From contig JAUWOI010000080.1 of assembly GCA_030612185.1 (NCBI GenBank), positions 1 through 12,009 on the forward strand: DNA of 12,009 bases. The letters are read 5' to 3'. A program made the translations under genes and the position numbers. The number at the start of each line of letters is the position of its first letter. The stretch's first letter is position 1. The DNA comes from Anaerolineae bacterium (lineage in GTDB: Bacteria; Chloroflexota; Anaerolineae; B4-G1). Under the pieces are notes generated by a model. That model was not told the DNA's origin. It worked only from the letters and a program-made list of their open reading frames with translations, and made no database searches. Shown in pieces: positions 1-6,332 of this stretch.

Positions 1-484
1 CGTGATTGCCCACCGGGCCGTCGGTGGTGGCATAGGTAGTCCAGGTCTCACCGTCGAAGCGAGATACGCCACCCTGGGTGCCGAACCACAGCGCGCCGTC
101 GGGGGCCACGGCGATGGACGGGACTTCATTACTCGCCAGGCCGTCGTCCACCGTGTACCTGGTGTACGTGCCGTCAGTCGGGTTCCACCGGACAACTCCG
201 CCGCCCGTACTTCCGGCCCACAGGTTGCCGTCACGGTCGATGGCCATATCGAACACATAATTCGCGTTGGTGTACGAGGTCCAGCCAGGATGCGGCTCGG
301 GCGCCGGTGTCGCGGTAGCGGTTGGCGCGGGCGGGCTGGTGGAAGTGGAAGTGGGCGCAGGTGGGCTGGTAGGCTCAGCAGTAGATGCCGATGTGGGAAC
401 ATCGGCCGGCGTTGAAGTTGGCGCGCACGCCGTCACGAGCAAGATCAGCACACCCAGTACTGCTTTTGTCAATTTGCTTTTCAT
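1..484 (-). CDS. lipoprotein with two-component-regulator-type propeller repeats (C-terminus beyond left edge)
   Basis: The first 161 residues of a secreted lipoprotein are visible; the reading frame is open to the window edge. Residues 1-20 form a signal peptide (Lys-rich start, hydrophobic core) ending in the lipobox VTAC, so Cys20 would be lipidated and the protein anchored outside the membrane. Residues 21-66 are a Thr/Ser/Pro/Ala linker. From about residue 67 come propeller-like repeats with the pattern DGNLWAGSTGGGVVRW and DGALWFGTQGGVSRF, spaced about 44 residues, each followed by a T-x-Y-T-x-x-DGL segment. This is the Reg_prop style that also makes up the sensor part of the kinase at the right end. 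The ATG follows AAGGAG by 10 bases. Family knowledge predicts a beta-propeller binding or sensing surface; the ligand cannot be told. The total length and any enzymatic C-terminal domain are unknown. Confidence 0.82.
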   Translation of the reverse strand, partial: MKSKLTKAVLGVLILLVTACAPTSTPADVPTSASTAEPTSPPAPTSTSTSPPAPTATATPAPEPHPGWTSYTNANYVFDMAIDRDGNLWAGSTGGGVVRWNPTDGTYTRYTVDDGLASNEVPSIAVAPDGALWFGTQGGVSRFDGETWTTYATTDGPVGNH

Positions 485-494
485 TTCTCATCAT

Positions 495-500
495 CTCCTT
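495..500 (-). promoter_or_regulatory. ribosome binding site of the propeller lipoprotein
   Basis: AAGGAG on the minus strand, 10 bases before the ATG at 484. It supports the start of a gene that is cut by the window edge. The spacing is longer than the 6-7 bases seen at the related lipoproteins. Confidence 0.6.
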
Positions 501-504
501 TTCT

Positions 505-521
505 TTCTTGGATTTACTCAA
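505..521 (-). repeat. 17-base leader repeat, copy 1
   Basis: On the minus strand it reads TTGAGTAAATCCAAGAA. An identical 17-base copy lies at 2333-2349. Each copy ends 19-20 bases before the ATG of a lipoprotein gene. The match extends into similar ribosome binding sites and the same first codons (ATGAAAAGCAAA), so the repeat looks like part of a duplicated gene start. A regulatory role is not shown. Confidence 0.7.
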
Positions 522-531
522 GGGATTATGG

Positions 532-2313
532 CTAGCTGAATAGTTCCTCCAGACGGTCCACAACGATCTGACAACCATTCACGTCGGAAACGCCACACTG
601 CACCTCCCCCCATATCTGGATGTCAGGTGGAGGATCGGTAAGCTTATTCATACTCCGCAAGTCCTCCAGCGCGACTTCCAGCGCTTCGTCGGCGCCTTGA
701 ATCCCGTATTGAACGCCGAAGGGTCCGTAGAAGCCCAGAATGAAGCAGTCATCGAACTCCCCCAGGCCGCGGCCAGAGAAGTGCCGCCCTTCCCATCCCT
801 CCACAGGGTCGGGATCGGGGTAAGGGCCTGTCCCCTCCGGGATGACGCGGGTAACGGTGACCTGACAGCCGTCGTAGTCGGGCACTCCACAAGCGATCGC
901 GCCCCAGAAGTGGGCGTTGGTGCCACTGTCGCGCAACCCCTCGATTTCGGCCTCCAGCGCGGCGTCGGCGCTGGTCAGTCCCACGTCGCCAGCGCCCAGG
1001 GGGAGCAGGCGGAGGAAGTCGTCGTATCGCACATCAGCAGGGAGGCCAATGACCTGCCCATACCAGCCGACCACCGGGGACTCGTAGTGAACGCCCAACG
1101 GGGGTGATTCTTCAGATACGAGTTCCCAGCGTTCCACCCTGATCTGGCAACCACACACGTCGGGAATGGCGCACTGAATCTCCCCCCATATTCGAATGAT
1201 TGCAGACGTGTCCCGCAAATCCTCCAGTTGGGTCTGCAGCGCTTCGTCGGCGCCTTGAAACCCGTATCGGACGGGGAAGGGACCATCTAGAACAAAGTAC
1301 TCCTCGAACTGGGCCATGCCGGGAACAGAGAAAATCTGCCCCTCCCAGCCTTCGACCGGGGCGGGGGCGAAGCGAGGGCCTGGCGGCGTGCCGGGGTCCA
1401 GGCGGGCCACGACGAGCTGGCAGCCGCCATAGTCGGGTACGTCGCAACTGAGCGTGCCCCAGAAGTGGGCGTACTTGCCAGGCTCTTCCTTGTCGCGCAG
1501 GGCCACGATCTCGGCCTCAACGCCGGCGTCGGCGCCGGTCAGGCCGATCTCGCCGCTCCCTTTGGGCTGCAAGGCGAGGTAATCACTACCATCGGGCAGG
1601 CTGACGACGTGGCCGAGCCAGCCCACGACGGGCTGTCCGCCGGTGGGGGCGGGCGTCTCCGTTGGCGGCGGAGCGGGCGCTGGGGTATCCACGGTCTCAG
1701 GAAGCGAAGCGGCGTCTTCCAGAGGAAGGACGCCCATGCAACGCCAGTTTATCTCTGCCTGTCTTGTTCTCACGTTGACGACGCACGCAGGGTTGCATCC
1801 CTCCTTTTGAATGTCCAGATCTATCCACCAGGTGGCTGTCCAATCGTTGTAGAGGGTGTTCTCCAGGAGCGCCCCCGCCTCGCCGCACTCGCTGCTGGCC
1901 GCGATCTCTCTGGCCTCCGCCTCGCTCATCGCATCGGCCAACGCTGGATCGGCTCCGATGGTGAAATGGCAGATCACCTCGTGGTGCCCGCTGTAGCTGA
2001 AGTAGACCTCGGTGACGCCCCCGGCACGCGCGCGGAAGATAAAGACCTCCTCGCCTGCGGCGTCGTCGGCGGTGCGGTCTACCAGATCAAGCAGCGCCTC
2101 GCTATACTCCACCTCCCACTCGTTGCCACTGGAGGGATCCGTTTCGAGCGTGAGCGTGTAGGTCTCGCCCTCCCGCAACTCGACCGAATGACTGACTGAC
2201 CGCGGCCCGGGCGCCGGCGGTGCGACAGGCTCAACCATGGCCGGTCCGCAGCCGCCCAGGATCAACGCACTCAGTATGAGCACGAATCCCAAAGTAGATA
2301 GTTTGCTTTTCAT
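532..2313 (-). CDS. modular lipoprotein: chagasin-like domain, Cys-rich domain, A-B-A-B repeats
   Basis: A 593-residue lipoprotein. The ATG at 2313 is chosen because AGGAGG precedes it by 6 bases and the signal peptide starts there; an in-frame extension 12 codons upstream has no such support. The lipobox LGGC puts the lipidated Cys at 22. Residues 44-119 resemble chagasin-type cysteine-peptidase inhibitors (I42 family): an L-x-x-G-x-x-Y start, a DPSSGNEWEVE loop like the family's NPTTGYxW, then an F-x-F-x-A-x-x-G strand. The usual RPW-like loop is instead SGHHE, so inhibition is uncertain. Residues 130-197 form a small domain with four Cys (143, 173, 177, 192) and a TWWIDL strand. After a Pro/Thr linker come four modules: A 227-306, B 319-398, A 413-492, B 503-590, each ending in a C-x7-C strand pair. 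The gene follows the DUF4349 gene by 91 bases and precedes another lipoprotein by 47. Module function is unknown to me. Confidence 0.85.
   Translation of the reverse strand: MKSKLSTLGFVLILSALILGGCGPAMVEPVAPPAPGPRSVSHSVELREGETYTLTLETDPSSGNEWEVEYSEALLDLVDRTADDAAGEEVFIFRARAGGVTEVYFSYSGHHEVICHFTIGADPALADAMSEAEAREIAASSECGEAGALLENTLYNDWTATWWIDLDIQKEGCNPACVVNVRTRQAEINWRCMGVLPLEDAASLPETVDTPAPAPPPTETPAPTGGQPVVGWLGHVVSLPDGSDYLALQPKGSGEIGLTGADAGVEAEIVALRDKEEPGKYAHFWGTLSCDVPDYGGCQLVVARLDPGTPPGPRFAPAPVEGWEGQIFSVPGMAQFEEYFVLDGPFPVRYGFQGADEALQTQLEDLRDTSAIIRIWGEIQCAIPDVCGCQIRVERWELVSEESPPLGVHYESPVVGWYGQVIGLPADVRYDDFLRLLPLGAGDVGLTSADAALEAEIEGLRDSGTNAHFWGAIACGVPDYDGCQVTVTRVIPEGTGPYPDPDPVEGWEGRHFSGRGLGEFDDCFILGFYGPFGVQYGIQGADEALEVALEDLRSMNKLTDPPPDIQIWGEVQCGVSDVNGCQIVVDRLEELFS
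544..1635 (-). repeat. A-B-A-B module array within the lipoprotein
   Basis: Four modules of about 80 residues: A at 1396-1635, B at 1120-1359, A at 838-1077 and B at 544-807. A modules start VVGWxG and carry AHFWG. B modules start VEGWEG and carry I-x-IWGE. Both have an LRD segment before the WG motif and, in this protein, a C-x7-C pair. The alternation suggests duplication of an A-B pair as one unit. Confidence 0.8.
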
Positions 2314-2319
2314 TTCTTG

Positions 2320-2325
2320 CCTCCT
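2320..2325 (-). promoter_or_regulatory. ribosome binding site fixing the lipoprotein start at 2313
   Basis: AGGAGG on the minus strand, 6 bases before ATG 2313. The 15-base stretch from this site through the ATG is shared, base for base, with the lipoprotein gene that starts at 6320. Confidence 0.8.
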
Positions 2326-2332
2326 ATTCTTG

Positions 2333-2349
2333 TTCTTGGATTTACTCAA
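2333..2349 (-). repeat. 17-base leader repeat, copy 2
   Basis: Identical to the copy at 505-521 (minus strand TTGAGTAAATCCAAGAA), 19 bases before the ATG at 2313. The rest of this 91-base gap (2314-2404) shows an A/T-rich stretch but no convincing promoter or terminator. Confidence 0.7.
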
Positions 2350-2404
2350 AATGGAAAATGCTTTTAATCATTGGTGCACTCTTCATCGACCCTTCCCCTC
2401 CGCG

Positions 2405-3331
2405 TCAGCCGTCTACCTTCCTCCTTCTCCTCCACCAACGCCAGACCAGCCAGAGGATGCAGAAGGGAATGGCAATGACTACAAGGGTGGGCAGGATGTA
2501 GATAACCAACCAAATGGCGGCATCTGCGATGGACTGGAAGGTTCTGACCAGGGTGCGCAGTGCATTGGCTGCGGTACCGGATGGCTGCCAACCGGCGACG
2601 ACGATGGGCCTGGCCAACACATCGGGGATCAATTCGATGTTAATCGTGGCCATAGCCGTCATCTTCTCCAGGTATTGCATCCGCCCTTTGACCTGCTCGA
2701 TTTGCCCCCTGATGTTGGAGAGCTCCCGATGCACGGCCAGAACATCCTCGGCCTTGCCCGTCCGCTCGCGCACTTCAGTCAGAAGCTCCAACAATTCCGT
2801 CTCGGTGGCCTCCAGGTTGCGCAACCGGGAGTCGAGGTCGGTGTACTCCTCGGTCACATCTTGCGTGGAGACGTTTCTGCTCTCGACCCTGATAGCCAGA
2901 TCCTTGAGGCGCGCGAGGCCAGTATCGAATTCTTCGGCCGGCACGCGGATGGTCAGGCGAGCCTGCAGTTGCTGCTCTTGGTACCAGGAACTGGAGTTGA
3001 CCACGTAACCTCCCAGGTCTTTGGCGATGGCTTCGACCTGCTCCAGGCCCTCCCCCGCGTCTTTCACGATCAAGGAGATGTCCCCTGTCCAGATGATCAT
3101 GCGCTCTTCGAGGGACTCTAGCCCCTGATCGGCTGCATCCCTGGGCATGCCAGGGGCCGGGGCGGGCATGACTACCACCTCCTCCACGACGGGTCCTTCT
3201 ACCACAACGGGCACTTCTTTCACGACTTCGACCTCGACCACCTCAGGGGTCGGCGGAGGGGCCGCCGGAGCGCAGCCCACGATGGTGACCAGCACAGCCA
3301 CGACGGCGATCAAACAGAATACTTTTCTCAT
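2405..3331 (-). CDS. DUF4349 family membrane lipoprotein
   Basis: A 308-residue protein. The ATG at 3331 is preferred over the in-frame GTG at 3340: the AAAGGA site is 10 bases from the ATG but only 1 base from the GTG. The lipobox IVGC gives lipidated Cys20. Residues 21-62 are a Pro/Val/Glu-rich linker. Residues 76-150 have the DUF4349 pattern: a MIIWTGDISLIVKD strand, a segment ending in LGGYVVNSSSW, and an L-x-x-R-x-T-I-R-VP strand. A charged helical region likely to form a coiled coil follows (about 162-225). One hydrophobic helix (271-296) ends in a WRWWRRRRK cytoplasmic-side tail. Known relatives are widespread envelope proteins without a defined reaction. Having both a lipid anchor and a C-terminal helix suggests both ends are held in the membrane with the coiled coil outside. 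It sits between the L,D-transpeptidase and a modular lipoprotein. Confidence 0.88.
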   Translation of the reverse strand: MRKVFCLIAVVAVLVTIVGCAPAAPPPTPEVVEVEVVKEVPVVVEGPVVEEVVVMPAPAPGMPRDAADQGLESLEERMIIWTGDISLIVKDAGEGLEQVEAIAKDLGGYVVNSSSWYQEQQLQARLTIRVPAEEFDTGLARLKDLAIRVESRNVSTQDVTEEYTDLDSRLRNLEATETELLELLTEVRERTGKAEDVLAVHRELSNIRGQIEQVKGRMQYLEKMTAMATINIELIPDVLARPIVVAGWQPSGTAANALRTLVRTFQSIADAAIWLVIYILPTLVVIAIPFCILWLVWRWWRRRRKVDG

Positions 3332-3360
3332 TTCACTCACATCCTTTCAATTGTGTTGTA

Positions 3361-3384
3361 GTGCGAGATCTCCCGATTTCGCAC
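3361..3384 (-). other. hairpin with GNRA-type loop upstream of the DUF4349 gene
   Basis: On the minus strand GTGCGA pairs with TCGCAC. After one A/C mismatch ATC pairs with GAT, closing a GGGA loop of the GNRA type. No U tract follows, so it is not a standard intrinsic terminator. It lies in the 132-base gap (3332-3463) about 30 bases before the DUF4349 start. It could be an mRNA stability or processing element. The rest of the gap shows nothing I can name. Confidence 0.45.
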
Positions 3385-3463
3385 ACTCCATGGTTCTGCC
3401 CTTAACTCGTTGGCTTTGGCTTTACCGTATTCTAGACGGATTGAGGGCCAAAAAGGTTCCACT

Positions 3464-4237
3464 TCAGTCGTGAATGTTCACCAGCGTCCCCACGTCTGCA
3501 AAGTTGAACAGCCACTCCGCCTCCTCGGCGGGCTGGTTGACACAGCCGTGGCTCATCGGGTGGCCAAAGTTGCTGTGCCAGGTGACGCCGTGCAATCCGT
3601 AACCCTCGTGAAAGTACATCACGAACGGGACGTCCTCGATGTAGTAGCCGGCGCCGGCCATATCGTCGTAGCGCAGCTTGATCCAGATGCGGAACTGACC
3701 TACGGGCGTTGGGGTGGCCGGGAGTCCGGTGGAGACCAGGAAGGAGTGCACCGGCGTGCTGCCCTCGCGAGCCGTCAGCAACTGCTTCGACAAGTCCACA
3801 TCTATCCAACGCTCCTCGTTGATCCCCTCGGGTGAAGCGGGCGACGGTATCGGCGTGGGCTGAGCGGGAACCTCCATGGGACTGGGGGGGACAGAGACCC
3901 CGTAAGTCTGGGCAATGGCTCCCAGCGTGTCCCCTTCCTGGACAGTGTGCGACAGTTGATGGGTTGGCTGGTTGATTGCTTGGTCGGCAGGTGTGGCAGT
4001 GGGCGCGGCTGTCATTGGGACAACGGTGGGCTCAGGCGTCGGCAGCGGACTGGATGAGTCCGTGACTGCTGCCAGCGTGGGGCTGGGAGCCGTGTCCTCC
4101 GCAGCCGCAGCCTGCACCGGAAGGCCGGTCACCCACAGGGCCAACGTGGATAGCAAGAACACCGCGACAGCCACGATCAAGAGCATTTTCATCGGAGCTA
4201 CCAGGGAGCAAATGTTGGCTTGGGTTCTCTCACTCAT
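3464..4237 (-). CDS. L,D-transpeptidase (YkuD domain) with truncated LysM motif
   Basis: A 257-residue enzyme of the YkuD family, which joins peptidoglycan stem peptides by 3-3 cross-links through a catalytic cysteine. The ATG at 4237 is chosen for AGGAG 7 bases upstream; the next ATG at 4192 has no such site. Residues 17-45 are one hydrophobic segment (signal peptide or anchor) followed by an Ala run. Residues 46-95 are a Thr/Pro/Ala linker. HTVQEGDTLGAIAQTYGVSV (97-116) is the first half of a LysM wall-binding motif, but the usual second half is missing and the chain goes straight into another Pro-rich linker. The catalytic domain covers about 143-257: RWIDVDLSKQLLTA strand, LHG (His216), then SHGCVN with His230, Gly231 and Cys232. 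It follows a modular lipoprotein by 46 bases. It probably acts outside the membrane on the wall. Confidence 0.93.
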   Translation of the reverse strand: MSERTQANICSLVAPMKMLLIVAVAVFLLSTLALWVTGLPVQAAAAEDTAPSPTLAAVTDSSSPLPTPEPTVVPMTAAPTATPADQAINQPTHQLSHTVQEGDTLGAIAQTYGVSVPPSPMEVPAQPTPIPSPASPEGINEERWIDVDLSKQLLTAREGSTPVHSFLVSTGLPATPTPVGQFRIWIKLRYDDMAGAGYYIEDVPFVMYFHEGYGLHGVTWHSNFGHPMSHGCVNQPAEEAEWLFNFADVGTLVNIHD

Positions 4238-4244
4238 CGTTGGT

Positions 4245-4249
4245 CTCCT
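4245..4249 (-). promoter_or_regulatory. ribosome binding site of the L,D-transpeptidase
   Basis: AGGAG on the minus strand, 7 bases before ATG 4237. It decides against a 35-residue longer reading that would begin inside the preceding lipoprotein gene. Confidence 0.75.
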
Positions 4250-4283
4250 ACCACTCATTCTTATGAGCCTCATCTCGTTCGAT

Positions 4284-6320
4284 TCAGGGGAACGTAAAGC
4301 TCTGCAAGAACTTGTTGTACAGCTCCCAATCTTGCTGGCCACCGGTGTGAAGGATCAGGATGGAGAAGAGTTGATCTCCCCGGATGAAGTAGTACTCGTC
4401 AGAGGCATCCCACCCTGGGCCTTCCTCGTATATGAGATGGACCATGGGAAGGCCGGCTATCTCTGCTTCGAGATCGATCTCATCGTAAGTCATGTCACGG
4501 TCAGCGATCCACTGGCGGACGTCGGTGCCGGCGGGTGGGTGATAGAAATCGCTGTCATAGTGCCGCACCGTCAGCACGGGCCATTCTTGACCAGCGAACT
4601 GGACCGCATCATCGAGATTGGTCCCCATCACCCTGCACTCGCTGGGGTACATCAGCGCGTAGCCGAATCTCTCGTTCAGATACGGCTTCCATCCTTCGTA
4701 TTCGTCTCCCGCAGCGGGTGCCTCCATGACGACCTTGATCCGGGCCACCTGGATCTCTGTGCCGTAGAAATCTATGGCCGGGCACGCGACCTGGCCCCAC
4801 ACGCGGACGATGGATCCCGTATCGCGCAGGCTCTCCAACTGGGCGGCGATTGCAGCGTCGGCGCTCTCAATGCCATAGTGTGGGTGGAAGTTACTTGATA
4901 GGACAAAGTAGTCGTCGAACTGGGCATCATCCGGTGTGCTGAAGACGCTGCCTGTCCAGCCCTCGACCGGGTCGGGGTCGAAGAAGGGGCCTTCTGGTCC
5001 CTCCGGGCGCAGGCGGGTCACGACGAGCTGGCAGCCGCCCCAGCCGGGCACGTCGCAGTCGAGCGTGCCCCAGAAGTGGGCGTAGGCGCCGCTGTCGCGC
5101 AAGGCCTCGATTTCAGCCTCGACGGCTTCACCGGCGCCGACCGCGTCAACCGCGCGGCGAGCCTCTTCGGGCAACAGGACGAGGTAGCGGTCGAGCGCGG
5201 CGTCTCCAGGCGTGCTCTCCACACGGCCGTACCAGCACGCAACAGGCTTTTCGGTGCTGGGAGCGGCTAGCTCCGTCACCTCTCCGCTGGCGTCCACCTC
5301 GCCCTCCCACTGAAACCCGGTGGTCGGGTTGGTCATCGCTACCTCATAGACGACATCTTCAGGGGCCGCGACTGCGTAGGAGACCGTGATCATCCAATCC
5401 TCGGCTCCACTCTGGGGCGTGAACTCGAAGGTTTGCACGCCGACAGGCTCTTCCGCAGGGGGATGGTCCCCCACCCAGGTCAGATCTGGCGAAGGGGCCT
5501 GTTCGCCGTAGTGCTCGCGGACGTAGGCCAGGGCTGCATCGAGGGCACGGCCCGGCTCGGGTGGCTGCACGACAGGCTGTACGTCGGAAGGAGCGAGTGT
5601 CTCCGTCACCTGCCACGCCGCGTCTACGTCTCCCTCCCACTGGAACCCAGTGGCCTGGTTGGCCATCACGACCTGATAGACCACATTTTCGGGGGCCACG
5701 ACCGGATAGGAGATGGTGACGACCCAGTCTCCCGTAGTGAACTCGTAGGTTTCCGATCCGACGAGCCCTTCGGGCGTGGTGCGCTCCTCCATCCAGACCA
5801 CGCCCCGTCCGGGGTCGGCCTGCTCGCCATAGTGCTGGCTGACGTAGCCCAGAGCCACAGCGCGGGCAGTCCGGACCTCTTTAGGAGCGAGCAACTCCGC
5901 CACCTGCCCGACGGCGTCTACCTCTCCCTCCCACTGGAACCCGGTGGCCTGGTTGGTCACCGTGACCTGATAGATGGTCCATTCAGGCGGCAGGACCGCG
6001 TGGCCTATCGCGACCACCCAGTCCTCGGCGGTGTACTGATATTCCACCCAGCCGGGCACGGGCGCCTCGGGCCACCCTGGAGTAATGTTTTCCCCCATCC
6101 AGGTCAGGCCCGGCGCAGGGGCCTCGTCGCCGTAGTTTGCGCTGAGGTAGGCCAGGACCGCATCGAGGGCGTCGCGCACCCCTTCGGGTGCCTCCACAGC
6201 TTCCCCCGTACGAGCATCCGTCGGGACCTCGGTGGGCTGGGCCGTGGCCGGCACGCAGCCACTGACGATCAATGCACTCAGAATGAGCATCAATCCCAGG
6301 ATGTACAGTTTGCTTTTCAT
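4284..6320 (-). CDS. modular lipoprotein: three D repeats, A-B modules, PsbP-like C-terminus
   Basis: A 678-residue lipoprotein. The ATG at 6320 follows AGGAGG by 6 bases, and the lipobox IVSGC gives lipidated Cys22. A short Pro/Thr linker leads to three D repeats of about 95-100 residues (47-146, 149-245, 257-354). Each has an A-x-x-LAY-type helix, a TW(M/V) strand, an EDW or GDW strand, and the closing signature TGFQWEG(E/D)VDA. The D repeats look PepSY-like in their closing strands; that is inference. Next come one A module (358-437, with AHFWG and C-x7-C) and one B module (451-532, with VRVWG and only one Cys). The C-terminus (545-678) matches PsbP-like domains of bacterial lipoproteins: YLNERFGYALMYPSE at the start and ending in a FLQSFTFP strand. 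The gene starts 11 bases after the previous lipoprotein's stop, so translation is probably coupled. The ligand is unknown. Confidence 0.85.
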   Translation of the reverse strand: MKSKLYILGLMLILSALIVSGCVPATAQPTEVPTDARTGEAVEAPEGVRDALDAVLAYLSANYGDEAPAPGLTWMGENITPGWPEAPVPGWVEYQYTAEDWVVAIGHAVLPPEWTIYQVTVTNQATGFQWEGEVDAVGQVAELLAPKEVRTARAVALGYVSQHYGEQADPGRGVVWMEERTTPEGLVGSETYEFTTGDWVVTISYPVVAPENVVYQVVMANQATGFQWEGDVDAAWQVTETLAPSDVQPVVQPPEPGRALDAALAYVREHYGEQAPSPDLTWVGDHPPAEEPVGVQTFEFTPQSGAEDWMITVSYAVAAPEDVVYEVAMTNPTTGFQWEGEVDASGEVTELAAPSTEKPVACWYGRVESTPGDAALDRYLVLLPEEARRAVDAVGAGEAVEAEIEALRDSGAYAHFWGTLDCDVPGWGGCQLVVTRLRPEGPEGPFFDPDPVEGWTGSVFSTPDDAQFDDYFVLSSNFHPHYGIESADAAIAAQLESLRDTGSIVRVWGQVACPAIDFYGTEIQVARIKVVMEAPAAGDEYEGWKPYLNERFGYALMYPSECRVMGTNLDDAVQFAGQEWPVLTVRHYDSDFYHPPAGTDVRQWIADRDMTYDEIDLEAEIAGLPMVHLIYEEGPGWDASDEYYFIRGDQLFSILILHTGGQQDWELYNKFLQSFTFP
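5259..6182 (-). repeat. three D repeats in tandem
   Basis: Repeats at 5883-6182, 5586-5876 and 5259-5552 encode about 95-100 residues each and end in TGFQWEG followed by (E/D)VDA. A fourth copy sits alone in the neighbouring lipoprotein at 7679-7960. The third repeat is the most divergent (NPTTG instead of NQATG). Confidence 0.8.
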
Positions 6321-6326
6321 TTCTTG

Positions 6327-6332
6327 CCTCCT
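6327..6332 (-). promoter_or_regulatory. ribosome binding site abutting the upstream stop codon
   Basis: AGGAGG on the minus strand, 6 bases before ATG 6320. Its first base is the last base of the upstream gene's TGA stop (6332-6334), an arrangement expected for coupled translation of the two lipoproteins. Confidence 0.8.

Noticed and set aside
1465..2199. Long plus-strand open frame opposite the chagasin-like lipoprotein
   Set aside because: It is the antisense of a well-supported gene, lacks a recognisable domain or ribosome site, and such frames are common opposite G+C-rich genes. The same applies to the other long plus-strand frames (2237-3121, 3972-4898, 5433-6398, 6830-8185).
3420..3440. 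TAGAAT as a -10 box for a separate DUF4349 promoter (minus strand)
   Set aside because: No acceptable -35 box lies 16-18 bases upstream, and the distance to the start codon is about 95 bases. Evidence is too weak to annotate.
4238..4283. Short inverted repeat CTCAT-AAGA-ATGAG between the lipoprotein and the L,D-transpeptidase as a terminator
   Set aside because: The stem is only five pairs and no T tract follows on either strand.
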